A stretch of 64,000 nucleotides of DNA from Syngnathus acus (GCF_901709675.1 NC_051098.1:8805000-8868999); one strand, 5' to 3'. Positions 26,110 through 42,599 are shown, counted from the stretch's first letter. The notes: generated by a model from the sequence alone, not told the origin. Numbers and translations are program-made.

Positions 26110-26530
26110 CGAAGTGTTGGCTCGTAAGTGAACGATTCGTTCAAAAAGAACGAATCTTTTATTTGAACGAAAGTGAACGAATCACTTCCTAAAGTGACTC
26201 GTTCTTTTTTCAGTTCATATGACTTCAACCAGTAGGTGTCGGTAATGCCCATTGAAGCTGGTGCCGCCTCGCCGTAAAACAAAACGAAGAAGAAAATGAC
26301 GTCACTTCCCGTTCACGAACGAGTCGTGAATTGCATTTCCCGTTCGACAACTGGATGGATCTGTGAGTGAGTGAGTGAGTGAGTGAGTGAGTGAGTGAGT
26401 GAGTGATTTGCATTTCCAGTTCATCGCGAGAACGGATCAGTGAGGGAACGAATCCGGACTTTCCCGTTCGCGAACGAGTCAACGAATGAACTGCCTTCCT
26501 TCCCCCCGTGCATCAACGGATCAGTCAGTG
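26110..26530. mobile_element. Element with gaacgaatc-type inverted motifs (hAT-like), with (GAGT)n insertion
   Basis: The sequence is crowded with alternating gttcgtt and aacgaac words (gaacgattcgttc, gaacgaatc, cgttcacgaacgag, gttcgcgaacgag). These form many short inverted repeats, as in non-autonomous hAT-like elements of fish. A (GAGT)n tract interrupts it at 26363-26406. Related gaatcgttcactgaatcgttcg words recur near 29565, at the far side of the repeat complex. Confidence 0.5.
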
Positions 26531-26864
26531 AAGGTGTTGCGTCTCCCTCCTGGCGTGAACTACGTAAACCAGAATGTCGATTTACAATTTGCCAAGGAAA
26601 GAAAGAACCACTCACTGAAACACCACTTCTTTTATGCACGTTTTCTCCAAGCTAACGGCTAACTTTATTGCATAAAGGGATGCGCCGTTATGCAACAACG
26701 GGGAGATTATGCTTCTCTTTGGGTAACCTTGATTAGATAACGTGTATGCATATATACGCCTAAATATTGTTATTCAATATATCTACTGCAATTTCACATT
26801 GGATTGCTGGTTTGAAATTTACTTTTAATATTATTATTATTTAATATTTGTTATTGTACTATTT

Positions 26865-26991
26865 GTGCCCTGCGATTGGCTGGCAACCGGTTCAGGGTGT
26901 CCCCCGCCTACTGCCCGATGACGGCTGGGATAGGCTCCAGCACACCCGCGACCCCCGGGGGACTAAGCGGTGCAGAAAATGGATGGATGGA
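26865..26991 (+). mobile_element. 5'-truncated SINE-like repeat (3' half)
   Basis: It has the same 3' core as the complete copy at 63214-63580: tgccctgcgattggctggc, gggataggctccagc and a terminal aatggatggatgg. The head is absent, as expected of a 5'-truncated retrotransposed copy. Confidence 0.85.
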
Positions 26992-27303
26992 TTATTATTA
27001 TTATTGTTATTAAATAAACATTTATGTCAAAACTTGTCTGGTGTTTTATTCCTTGTTTTTATATTCGCCAATTAAAACATAAAAATCTGACATTTGGTTA
27101 ACTGCTTTATATGACAATCTGTGTTTTACGTTGTTATATGAGTTGGTGTCCCCCTTTTATTCAAACACAAACACATTCGTTATAATAACACCATCAACTA
27201 CAATCCAACAAATACAAAATTAAAACATCAATGTCGGCATAACGTGTGTCGGCTGGCATAGCAGCAACGCCGTCTGTCACTCACTCGTAAATCTTCGCGA
27301 ACG

Positions 27304-28556
27304 AACATGAAAATGGCGGTGTACCTAATAGTGTCCGAATGACGTCACAGATCAAACAGCCAATCAGAAAGTGGGGGTGAGGGCGGGTGTGGCACTTTTC
27401 ACTTTCATTTAAGCTTTGACCATGATCTTTCCCTAATGAAGTGGCCTGTTATTAGGTACACTTGAAAATGGCAGTGTACCTAATAGAGTGTCTGAATGAC
27501 GTCACAGATCAAACAGCCAATCAGAAAGTGGGGGTGAGGGCGGGTGTGGCACTTTTCACTTAAACCAGGGGTGTCGACCTCCAGTCCTCGAGGGGCCGCG
27601 TTCCAATATGTTTTCCAAGTTACCCTCGTTAAGCGCACCTGCGTGAAAAGTTTTAGCTCCTTTCACGTTCTGCAGGAGCTAAAACTTTTCACGCAGGTGC
27701 ACTTAACGAGGGAATCCTAGAAAACATGTTGGAATGCGGCCCCAAGGACTAGAGCTTGACACCTGTGACCTTTGACCATGATATTTCCCTAATAAAGTGG
27801 CCTGTTATTAGGTACACCTGAAAATGGCAGTGTACCTAATAGAGTGTCTGAATGACGTCACAGATCAAACAGCCAATCAGAAAGTGGGGGTGAGGGCGGG
27901 TGTGGCACTTTTCACTTAAACCAGGGGTGTCGACCTCCAGTCCTCGAGGGGCCGCGTTCCAATATGTTTTCCAAGTTACCCTCGTTAAGCGCACCTGCGT
28001 GAAAAGTTTTAGCTCCTTTCACGTTCTGCAGGAGCTAAAACTTTTCACGCAGGTGCACTTAACGAGGGAATCCTAGAAAACATGTTGGAATGCGGCCCCA
28101 AGGACTAGAGCTTGACACCTGTGACCTTTGACCATGATATTTCCCTAATAAAGTGGCCTGTTATTAGGTACACTTGAAAATGGCAGTGTACCTAATAGAG
28201 TGTCTGAATGACGTCACAGATCAAACAGCCAATCAGAAAGTGGGGGTGAGGGCGGGTGTGGCACTTTTCACTTAAACCAGGGGTGTCGACCTCCAGTCCT
28301 CGAGGGGCCGCGTTCCAATATGTTTTCCAAGTTACCCTCGTTAAGCGCACCTGCGTGAAAAGTTTTAGCTCCTTTCACGTTCTGCAGGAGCTAAAACTTT
28401 TCACGCAGGTGCACTTAACGAGGGAATCCTAGAAAACATGTTGGAATGCGGCCCCAAGGACTAGAGCTTGACACCTGTGACCTTTGAAGTGGCCTGTGAT
28501 TAGGTACACCTCATGGACACTTCAATAGGTACACTACACGAGGTAAAAAAAAAAAA
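27304..28556 (+). repeat. Left arm of composite element: 356-bp tandem triplication
   Basis: The marker ccaggggtgtcgacctccag occurs at 27565, 27921 and 28277, exactly 356 bp apart, with almost no differences between copies (one seen: ggtacacctg near 27817 versus ggtacacttg near 28171). Each unit joins a segment with cctaataaagtggcctg, ggtacac and gacgtcacagatcaaacagcc to a roughly 204-bp foldback MITE. Degenerate partial units flank the array (27304-27420 and 28470-28556). The arm ends in cgaggt followed by a poly-A run. Confidence 0.9.
27565..27768. mobile_element. Foldback MITE, copy 1 of 3
   Basis: It begins caggggtgtcgac and ends gcttgacacctg, matching the ends of the hAT-like family at 35149. 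The interior is a hairpin: 27623-27660 pairs with 27675-27712, a 38-bp stem with one mismatch and a 14-base loop. The flanks (ggccgcgttccaatatgtttt against aaaacatgttggaatgcggcc) extend the pairing. Copies 2 and 3 are at 27921-28124 and 28277-28480. Confidence 0.8.
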
Positions 28557-28599
28557 AGATACATTGGATTACTCCCTAAACTTGGGGGTGGGGCCACCT

Positions 28600-29600
28600 C
28601 ATGTATTACACAAATACTTGCATTTGTTTGCATATGAATACGCATACAAAGCGAGGTTCCAATTCTAAAAGCTCATCCCAGGGAGCGAACCAAGTTCTTG
28701 CTGAGTAAGAGCCCGTGTCACTAACCAGTCGGCTATTTCAACCCGGCAGACCTTGGCCGTCTGCACTCTTTTGTACTAGTGATGTGCATTCCAGTTCTCG
28801 AAAACTGAATCTTTAGAATCGGTTCACTCAAGAGATCTAAACGCACATGCTCAGACCTGGGGTCGAACCAAGATCTTAGCGAGCAGCAGCCCGTGTCACT
28901 AACCAGTCGGCTGTTTAGACTTGGCAGCTCGCAGCGGTCTGCACTCTTTTGTACTAGTGATGTGCATTCCAGTTCTCGAAAACTGAATCTTTAGAATCGG
29001 TTCACTCAAGAGATCTAAAAGCACATGCTCAGACCTGGGATCGAACCAAGATCTTAGCGAGCAGCAGCCCGTGTCACTAACCAGTCGGCTGTTTAGACTT
29101 GGCAGCTCGCAGCGGTCTGCACTCTTTTGTACTAGTGATGTGCATTCCAGTTCTCTAAAATCTTTTGAATCGGTTCACTCAAAAGATCTAAAAGCACATT
29201 TAGGTATATGCTCACACTTGGGATCGAACCAAGCTCTTAGCGAGCAAGGGCCCGTGTGACTAACCAGTCGGCTATGTCAACCTGGCACCCCCTTGGCCAT
29301 CTGCACTCTTTTGTACTAGTGATGTGCATTCCAGTACTCGTGAAATGAATCTTTAGAATCGGCTCACTCAAAAGATCTAAAAGCTCATTGAACTTCATGC
29401 TCACACCTGGGATCGAACCAAGTACATGCCGAGTAAGAGCTCGTGTCACTATCCAGTCGGCTACTTCGACCAGGTAGCCCTTGGCCGTCTGCACTCTTTT
29501 GTACTAGTGATGTGCAGTCCAGTTTTGAGTGAACTGAATCTTGAGAATCGGTTCACTCAAAAGATTTGTTCAAAAGAATCGTTCACTGAATCGTTCGCTA
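28600..29600 (-). repeat. Five-copy tandem array of units with tRNA-promoter-like boxes
   Basis: The mark gtactagtgatgtgcattcc occurs at 28773, 28951, 29129 and 29313, and a variant (gtgcagtcc) at 29501: spacing 178, 178, 184 and 188 bp. On the minus strand each unit carries ctggttagtgacacggg (A-box-like) and, 20-30 bases on, ggttcgatccc (the RNA polymerase III B-box consensus). These are the marks of a tRNA-derived SINE head. The other half of the unit (cgaaaactgaatctttagaatcggttcactcaa) resembles the gttcac/gaatc words of the element at 26110. Reading frames through it are artefacts. Confidence 0.8.
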
Positions 29601-29623
29601 CACTTTCTTATTTATTTATTCTT

Positions 29624-29850
29624 TTTTTTTTTTACCTCGTGTAGTGTACCTATTGAAGTGTCCATGAGGTGTACCTAATCAAAGGCCACTTCATTAGGGA
29701 AAAAGCTTAAGTGAAAGTGAAAAGTGCCACACCCGCCCTCACCCCCACCTCCTGATTGGCTGTTTGACCTGTGACGTCATTCGGACACTCCATTAGGTAC
29801 ACCGCCACTTCATTAGGGAAAACTCATGGTCAAAGCTTAAATGAAAGTGA
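29624..29850 (-). repeat. Right, inverted arm of the composite element
   Basis: Read on the minus strand it repeats the left arm: caaacagccaatca, ggtgggggtgagggcgggtgtggcac, gtggcct-tgattaggtacacctcatggacacttc, cactacacgaggt, and then the poly-A run (poly-T here at about 29622-29634). The two arms face each other around the five-copy array, giving a long-terminal-inverted-repeat architecture over about 2.55 kb. Confidence 0.8.
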
Positions 29851-30915
29851 AATATATATATATATAACAAATGCCACCTGTTGTTGAACCTAACCCTTAA
29901 TTCGTAAATGTTAATAAATGTAATATTGCTACATACAAATACAGTGAACAGAGCAACAATTGTGTGGGTTTTTTTTTTGTCTGATCTAGATTTGTGGAAC
30001 ATGAATTGAACCAGGTAAATAAAAGCTCTCCTCTTCTTCCATAATGTAATGGCGAAAATGTTGTGGTCCATCGATCCCATCAATTGTATTTTGGTTTTAT
30101 ACAACAAAATGACCAGTTAATAGGAAATATTGATTTAAGGCACTGTTTTGTGTGAGTATTTAAATGGTTCATGAAGGGAACATTTCCAAGTAGGGAATGC
30201 TGGAAAATTGTGGGTCTCATCTAACTGTGGCTGGGTCAGCAGTTTATCCAGTTGCGTGTGTGTGCCTGGCATCGTTTTATAACTCAACAGTGACATCTGT
30301 TGGTTAAAGATTGTCCATACCAAGGACAGTGACAACATAGTGGTGCTTATTTCCATCTCTCGAAGAAATAGCGCCTCCCAAAGGGAGAAGAGAGAAACAA
30401 GGTGCAAGCAAAATATAAACAAAATGAATTGTAGTGTATTACACATGTTGTCATCATTGATCCAGCAAATTTGTGATCCGGTGATTGTCTTGTTTTGGAA
30501 TTTGTAGCAGAAAAATGGCAGCAAGACATGTCAGCATCCTGTGTGGTGAGGCGAAACCCAAGTAAAGTATTAGAGATTACTTATGTTGATATGATAGAAC
30601 ATATCTTTTGAGGGAAGGGTATTTTTGGGTATTATAGTGTTATTATTTTTAATGAATCAACATTGAAAAAATCAAAACACTCTACACACTGTCACTTCAT
30701 GTTAATTGGTACAAATAACATTTTTCCAAAGTCCCGACTCAATGTTTGAATGATGAACAGAATAAAATACTGAGAGGCTGTATGAGAATAGAAGTTAATA
30801 GAGCTTCATCATCATATTGCATGATACACAAAACTGTTTATATTGCATCATGTGTGCTGTTTATTTAACTGCCAACAAATGTGAACTTGTGTCATCATCT
30901 GATATTTCCAAGTAC

Positions 30916-31019
<104 letters not shown>

Positions 31020-31620
31020 AAATCAGCCCAAAGTGTAAATGCTTCGAAAACCACATTAAAAACACTATTTTCTTCAACCATACCTGTTATTGAGTTCTTT
31101 TAGAGCATTTTTTTGCTTGTTGCACTACACATTCTTTTAGTGGTTTTAGTTTGTTGCTTTTTAGCTCTTTAACTTAACTTGTCTTTAACTCTTTCGTTAG
31201 TAAATCATTTTAAATGTTTGACTTTTAAAAACGTCAAGTACAATGAGTTACCTAGTGCATGAAATGCGCCATACAAATAAAACGGCCTTGCCTTAGACTT
31301 TGTTACAATGCAAAACATTGAGCTGCAAAAGCTTTTGGTTTGAATGGCCACCTGCTGTGCAGTACCAATGTTGCGATCACAAGAGTTGCAATTAGAGAGG
31401 GATCGCTCCATGCAACTAAATCCCATGGGCGTGTGTGTGCGTGTGTCTAAGGTGTCTTGGTAGGGAATTGTGGTGTCTGGTGACACATGCATGTTAATTA
31501 CTAGATGTGTGTGGAAGATTTGTAGATCTAGATTAAAATATGGAGCTCCTTTTATTACAATTTACAGTTCTTGGGACATTGAAATAAAAAATATATACAC
31601 TACTGACAGTCTTTTTAAAC

Positions 31621-31626
31621 TTTATT
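31621..31626 (-). terminator. itm2c: Candidate itm2c poly(A) signal
   Basis: AATAAA on the minus strand (tttatt on plus), about 860 bases past the itm2c stop. A second AATAAA at 31551-31556 is an alternative. Either gives a 3' UTR of about 0.9-1.0 kb. Confidence 0.45.
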
Positions 31627-32487
31627 CACAGACAGAATTTCATAGGCAGGTAATATATACAGATAAAAGTTGGTTGTATTTACCTAACATCAAATATTAC
31701 GCACCCATCTGTTTTATTAGTAATAACATTAGTCCAGTCTGAGTCTGGACTAAGGCGTTATACATCTTACAAAACAGTTTATCAAATAACGAAAATACAT
31801 GCAAGGGGGGGGGATATGGGTGATATGGGGGACAGATACATTATACTATTAAACGATTCACAAATACATTATTTTAAATAAATTATATTGAAAAATGATG
31901 GGCAATAAAACTAATTATGGCTCTTGATTTCTTCAAGGGTGGAAGTCGTGCGCAGTAATGCCCAGCGAAGTCTTCTTTTTTACCAGCAAAATGAAAATGG
32001 AATAAGCAAAAGCAAAACTGCAAGCAACTAGTCATCAGTAGTTTGGTCTTTCCGGTACAGAGATCAAGAAATGACAAAATTTAGCACTTCTTTTCGGCGC
32101 TAAAGTTTGTGCGTGTGTGTGCTATTTTTGCGTTTTGTGCTGTGTCAATCCACAGATAATTAGCTTCCAAAGCAGAAGGAGAAACAAAAAGGTCACTTTG
32201 ACAACACACGGAGAGAGTCATCTCTCCTACCAACAGTAACCATCGTAGTACTCCCGAAGGGCAGAGGCCAAAAGGATTGGCTACATGAAAATCCTGTGAG
32301 AGAACCTGCATCTTATTATTGCATCTTAAGATTGGCTAATGGAAAAAGGAGAGGCAAATAAGCAAGGGATGGAGAAGTACATAAAGACGTCAAATGAGTG
32401 GTAAAGTGCAACATGATCAAATCCACAGGGTGCTACAGTAGCTGGGGAGGTGACTAGGATGTGCCGTATCACATGTGACCATCCCGC

Positions 32488-36504
<4,017 letters not shown>

Positions 36505-37387
36505 GTCTCAGTGTGTTTGTGTCAAGTATGAGTGTTTGTATGTCTGTTCTTCTGATCGTGTTGAATAGCTGGGCACAAACGAGACCTTCACCTTTCAGAC
36601 GAGAAACCTTCTCACCGCTCTACTGCTTTTTGTTTGTCTCGCTCAACCGGAAGTGGGCTGCCCCCCCCTCTCTCTTTTTTTCCCTTCCCCATTCTTAAAG
36701 GGGCCTCGTAAGGGCACTGTGTTTTTTTCCCATGTACTTTGTGGTCACTGAAAAACTAGCAATATCTAGACATTTAAAAAGCTTGATCAGGAAAAAAAAA
36801 ATGGAACCCCAAATACTCGCAGGTCGCCGCCATTCGTGTTTTTTTATTCCCAAAGCAAACTTTTTTTTTTTAGGATATTGAAAGTTTCTCAGCATAGAGC
36901 GAGTAGGCCTAATATAGTATTTTTTCGGACTTGATATTAGACGCAGTATACTTCCGTGTAAACAGAACTGCAATAATGTTCAAATTTTGTGTGAGTTGAT
37001 TTTTGTGATAAATATTAGTCATTCATGCACTTGGTACGTTTTATGCACGAGGGTCTTTTATACTTGGGTATGTGGTTATTTTGTGGTTGAATAGTTAATC
37101 TTTTATACATACATTGAGAAATTTATTATGGAAAAAATCAACAGGCTATATTCAGAGAATGTTTGTTCATGTTCAAAATTTTGTTAAACAAGTGCGCAGT
37201 CCAATGTGCCACCACCCGCCTCCATCATTTATGATGCCCACCCTGCATTAGGGCAATGCAGTTCATGAACTATGTCTTGGACTTTTTGTAAACCCCCCCC
37301 TCCAAAAAAAAAACAAAAAACAAGTGCATAACCATCAGGGTTGAAGCCATCAAATAACAGCATTATTTCATTTCAAACTTTTTTTTC

Positions 37388-37393
37388 TTTATT
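37388..37393 (-). terminator. cab39: Candidate cab39 poly(A) signal
   Basis: AATAAA on the minus strand (ctttattc on plus), about 1.7 kb beyond the cab39 stop. It would define a long 3' UTR (about 37370-39091), as is usual for CAB39 genes. The interval contains no other gene. Confidence 0.4.
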
Positions 37394-39091
37394 CTCATTC
37401 GGCTCAGGACTTTTGACACTTCCGAAAGCACCCATATGTTTTACGCTGAAAAGCTGCATACAAGCTGAGTTCAATGTGACATTTCAAAGTTGTTAAATTA
37501 ACAATTCCAGTACAACATCATTAGTACAGCATCATGCACAGCCAGTGTAGGAACATGCATGTTCAATGTGCGTGGAGGGGCTGGGCTCTGAGCAGTGCTG
37601 TGGCCTGCACTATAGGTATTTATTACCTGTTTGATCTATATATAGTGGACTATGTCAACTCACTGCAATTCTGTTCATAGGTTTGTTTACGTACCATAAG
37701 GACAAACCATCACGCCCAATTCTCCCAACCACAGATGCTTAACACTCATAACTGTACTGGATTTATATTCCATTAAAAGACCCTTAGAGGTAGTTGGAAA
37801 GCTACCAAGGTCTTGCTAAGTATACCACAAAAACACTTCCCAAGAAACAAGCCAGTAGCTCAGAATGAATGGGGAAATACAATCACTGATATTGAGGAGT
37901 GGATATCCCTTGGGGTTCTTTCCTCCAATTTGCAGTTGGTTTTAATTGGCTTTTAACTCAAGCGCTACTGATCTCAACCTCCCTTTTCTATCCAGGAGAG
38001 ATGTTAGAGTAACCCAACCAGCAAGGTGCTGCTAAAAAAACAAAAAAAAAACCAACAGAATGGCACCCTTTCTGAGCCTTTCACTTTCCCTCTTTGCACA
38101 TTTTATTAATATTCCGTTGGGTAGGAAACATGGGAGCGACCCTTTAAGTTACGAACAAGAAACGCAGCAACCATCTCAGCAGTAAAATGAAATGTAAAAA
38201 TAATTGCTTAATGAAGGTTTAGAAATTTGATTACCATTAACGTTATGTTTAAGGTAAATACCAATATTATATTCCTATGTTAAGGTTAAACAAACAAAAA
38301 AACCTACAAAGCAAAAAAAAAAGTCCATATGTACATGTTCTCACTATTCCCCAAAAAATAATACAGAGAGAACTTTTGGGTTTTCACAAGTTTCATCTCT
38401 CTTGCTTTTCCCAAGAATTCTCAGTGCTGGGTTATTTAACAGCACTCAGGCGGTCAAGACTACTGTGAGTCATGGCATTTGCGAGCCCCCACACACAGAC
38501 ACACTCACACACACACACCATATTGGACGAAGGCATTGACTCATGTCAGTCTGACCAGTCTGAACATGGCAGCAACACTGGCCGGGTCGCGGCAGTGCCG
38601 CCATCAGGCGCCGCCATCAGGCGCCGATGCCCCTCCGTCACCTTGCAAGGCAGGCGGCAAACAACCATGTTTCTCGTACCATTTCCATCACAAAGGTTTG
38701 AGGCCATAATCTTTCAGAACGTGTGTATGTAAGTGTCGGTCATATACTCATATCTAATGAGTACTCATTATGACTAAAATCCTGACTTCTATGTGTGTAC
38801 CAAGTAGGAGGCGTTCATTAACTTTTGTTTATGATGGACTTGTGTGTTTTTGGACCGTGTTTGGGTTAAGGTGCATGGAAGCAGCAGCATCTACGGTTTT
38901 CTTTTGAACTAAAGAAGGGTGGGGGGGGGGGACGACAAATGTTCACTTGATGGCTGGCAACTTCCCAACAACTTTGAAATGCTTTTTTTGTTCAGAAACC
39001 AGAACGGCAGCAGCTGATGGGTCTGTTAAGCAGGTGTTGAGCGGTCGGGAAGTGGTGGCCCCGCCTCCTTCGTTGTCCTTGGCACCTTGCC

Positions 39092-42000
39092 TCAGGCCTC
39101 CTGTGGGGTGGGCCTCTTGAGGTCCCGGATCTGTTTGACCAGGTAGGTCTTTTCATCATTAAACTGTTCATCCTCTGTTCTATCGTTCTGGAACTTGCTG
39201 AGGAACTCGATGAGCTTGGCCTGGTTTTTTAATAAGATGTCCAGGATGGGCTGCGTCTTGTTGGGGTTGGCCACAAACACCTGACACAGGAAGCGGGAAA
39301 GCACATGTTCAAGTGTGTGCCGAGTGCGGTACCATAAGCTGGTTGGCAAGGAGGTTTTTGTTGATCTTATTGTAATTTTTAAGAAACAAAGATGGAAGGA
39401 TACATTTTGCATAATATAATGCTTAGCTTTGTAAATGATTTTGCGACTAGATTGTGTTTTTCATTTTCTTCTCACTTACTTTACCTTAAAAACATGGAAC
39501 GCCTCAACTGAATGTTGCGGCTCTTGTCACGCAGCAAATTCATCATGAGCTTCAGATTTTCGGGCTTGCTGATGTATTTCGTCATGATGCTGAAGTTGTG
39601 CCGGTCAAGAAGCAACTCGCCTAGTAACTGTCAATTCAGAGTGACAAAACGGATGACAATTAATCAATTATTTACTTATAGGATCTGAGGGCAAGAGAAT
39701 ACTGACTATGAGAATGGTTCGCCACTAGATGGTGCTCATGGGAGGGATCTTAAAAAAAACCAACTCTTGACACCATGAAATTGAGTGAGTTCATAGTAAG
39801 ACATTACAAACATGGAGCAGAGGAATGAGGAAGACATTTTAAAGGTTGTAAATAATTTCCTTTGGATGTGTGTCTTCTGCGCTACTAATAAAATGGCAGT
39901 GTTGAATCCCCTTCTGAAGAAAAGTTAGTTAGGCCCCTGATTTGGAAATTACGGACCTTTATTCAACTTTGCATTTTGAAGTCAACCTTTAGACAAACTG
40001 AAGGTGCTTACATGTAGGAATAGAAGAGGTGAATTTCTGTATGTTTGGGGGTTTGCTTTTGTTTGACAAGTGATCAGGAATAACATTTTATTACATTGGA
40101 TTTGTAGACCTGTTTTGTTTTTACCTTGAGAGACTGCCTTTTTGTCACGTAGTTTTCAGAGTGGAGTAACTTCTCGTATTCGCTAAAGAACTACATAGAG
40201 GGGGAAAAAAACAGGACATTAGCTGATGGGCCAACGCAGCCCTGACAGAGATACTGTATGACTGATAATTTAATAAATTGTTGACGGATTCAAACCTCAG
40301 CAGTAAATGTAGCTCGTTTATTCCCTCAATGATAATGTCTTGCACACTTTATGTGGATCAATGTCACACATCACAACCAGACAGGCAAACTTAATACACT
40401 TACTTTATCATAATGTTGCTCCAGAAACTCTGCACTCAGTAGCTTGTGTCTTGTAAGGAGGTCCTACAATCAAATTCACAACAAATGTAGATTTGGTCAT
40501 GACAATCTCTACTTCAATTTTTGCTGACTAGACACCACTGTCAAGTCATAGTTGTAATCGTTAATGGTGTAAATAAAAACTAAATTCGATGGTGTGATCA
40601 CCATACAAATAAAATTGTGAAATCAGCTCATAATATATAATTGACTGATGTCTATCATAGCTAAAATTTCGGCCTCTGTTCTTGCATGAATAAATTGATG
40701 CATCAAGCAACTTTCTGTCAATGGTACGATCTTACATGACTTCAGGTCCAAAAAAACAATCAGTAAAACAGATGTTTGTGGGTGTGCTGCGTGCAGTACT
40801 TATCACAATACAGCCTTCTTACTTTGAAAGTGGCGAACGCATCTGAGGCAATGTCAAACGTGGACATCTCTACATATCGGAAAAAGTCATAAAACTGCTC
40901 CGACCACAGTGTGATTTTGGCCAGGGGTTCATGTCGGATGCATTCCCTCAACATGATTCCGCAATTGAGGGCAATCTCAGGAGACTCATACCTGCGCAGA
41001 ACAACAACAGGCCATATTAACCCCAAAACATACACACATGGAGTATGTTTTTTTTTTTTTTCCCTCCTCAATAGATTTCTTGTGATTTGAGCACACCCGA
41101 TAAATGTTTCCTACCCTTTTAATAACATGAAGAGTATATTCTGCTGGGTACAGAGGTACTCCACCGTCGGTGTTCGAGTGCCGATTTGACGTCTCAAGAT
41201 GTTGTTGAAGATCTGCGCTACATCCTTCTTGCCCTGTGTGTGAAATGATAAATAACCAAGCCATTGAGGTAAGAGCAGATAACTTTAAGATAACAACATG
41301 GCCACACACTTCCATTTTTGTTTGGCGATGTGTATTTCTCAACCATACTCTCGCAGTCGGAAGTATTCAGGAGTGTGAAAGAAGAAGTGGCAGATCACAC
41401 AACAAAGCCACTTATTACACAAGTGCATGAGTCAAGGAAGCAGCAGTGAGCAGCTCTGATGTGGCACATAGCAGAAACACGGGGCTTTGGTATACACAAA
41501 CCCAGAGAAGGTGTACTTCTTGTAAAAACACATTTGTTCAACGTCAAACAATACCAGGTACGTATCAAACATCAATCAGTAGAGGCACAATGGATTGAAA
41601 ATTTTCTAATGTCCACTTAAAACTACAAATGTGTGGTTGTCAACATTTAACCGACTGGAAAGTGACCAATTGTTTATCATACATGTAGAAGAGTGGTTCT
41701 CAAATTTCTTAACCCAGTACCACCCTAAAAAACGCAGTACTTAGCTTTCAAAGTACCAGCTTTTGACCAATGCTGGAATGTGTTTCTGAAAAGATTTTCA
41801 AAGAAACCTCTCTGGAATTGCACCAGTATTGCACACTACTGACATTTGTGGTTTAATGAAGCTCAACATATTCTTCTTCTCAAGTACTCAACATATTCTT
41901 CTTCTCAAGTACACAAATATGAGGAAGAATGACAAATAGTAACTTCAACTAACTGTAGAGATACCACTGATATCAAGTATTTCTCCTTTGAATGTGAAAC

Positions 42001-42558
42001 AAAAATTGCAACCTGTATTCTAAACAAACGAAAAATCAAGACAGTGGCCCACTGAGCAATCCAATAAATTTTGACACCCTTCCAACATACGCCCTTTCAT
42101 ATGTAATGCAAAGTCATTTTTCATAGATAGGTACATGGTAGTTTGCTTTTGTCTTCTTCATCAATAAGCTTTTACCTCAAAGTCAATGAGCTGGAGGTCA
42201 GCTATCAACGTGCTGAGCAAGCCGCTGTTGTAAAGCTCTTGAGCGAGTTGGGCCACAGCTTCGGTTTGGGGCTCTTTCTCATTAGTCCCATAAAGGATTT
42301 CCTTCATGGCCACCAGGCTCTTTGACACCTCTTCCGTGGCCTGAATAAGTAGATACATGTGAAGACTGAATTAATTACTACATAATACATAAATGTATGG
42401 TATATTTAATAAGCCCAGGAACCATTTTCGGAGACTCAGCTTACCTTCTCAGCCTTTTTGTCAGAGATGTCATGCTTCTCAAGCACCGTCATGCTGTCCT
42501 TTAGGTTCTTGACGATGTCTGTCGGCGACTTGTGGGACTTGCCAAAGGGGAACGGCAT
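39092..42558 (-). CDS. cab39: Calcium-binding protein 39 (MO25 alpha)
   Basis: Eight coding exons: 42558-42445 ([15 protein letters not shown]), 42340-42176, 41233-41115, 40991-40823, 40463-40404, 40190-40125, 39627-39485, 39280-39092 (stop). Exon phases all agree and the product would be 341 aa, the same length as I recall for human CAB39. The sequence is nearly identical to vertebrate MO25 throughout ([59 protein letters not shown]), which favours CAB39 over CAB39L. The protein is a helical-repeat scaffold that binds STRAD and activates LKB1 (STK11), and also activates SPAK/OSR1 kinases in the cytosol. Exon 7 lacks one base relative to the conserved frame (see separate entry). The 5' UTR must be spliced from upstream, with the promoter probably at 44.8-45.5 kb. 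Confidence 0.95.
39485..39627 (-). other. cab39: cab39 exon 7 with one-base deletion
   Basis: The exon is 143 bases where the conserved protein needs 144. Reading from the 5' side gives [15 protein letters not shown] onward to RNIQ; the conserved FEAFHVFK is found only after adding one base at the cagttgagg position (39505-39508, plus strand tcaactg where tcaaactg is expected). Splice sites and all other exons are intact. A missing A/T in a short homopolymer suggests a read or assembly error, but a true frameshift allele cannot be excluded. Confidence 0.85.
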
Positions 42559-42599
42559 GGCGGTGGGTTACCACGAGAAACTGATCAGCGCACGCTCCA

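Noticed and set aside
29237-29494. Minus-strand frame with DWIVTRALTRHVLGSIPG-like text
   Set aside because: This is the translation of the tRNA-promoter-like boxes of the tandem array; a repeat artefact, not a protein.
28600-29600. CRISPR-like array
   Set aside because: The repeats are 178-188 bp units without short spacers in a eukaryotic genome; a tandem repeat, not CRISPR.
28600-29600. Genuine tRNA genes
   Set aside because: A- and B-box-like words are present, but no complete cloverleaf with acceptor stem and anticodon arm could be built from any unit.
31729-31753. ttagtccag ... ctggactaa hairpin as a structural RNA
   Set aside because: Only a 9-bp stem in the likely itm2c 3' UTR, with no further support.
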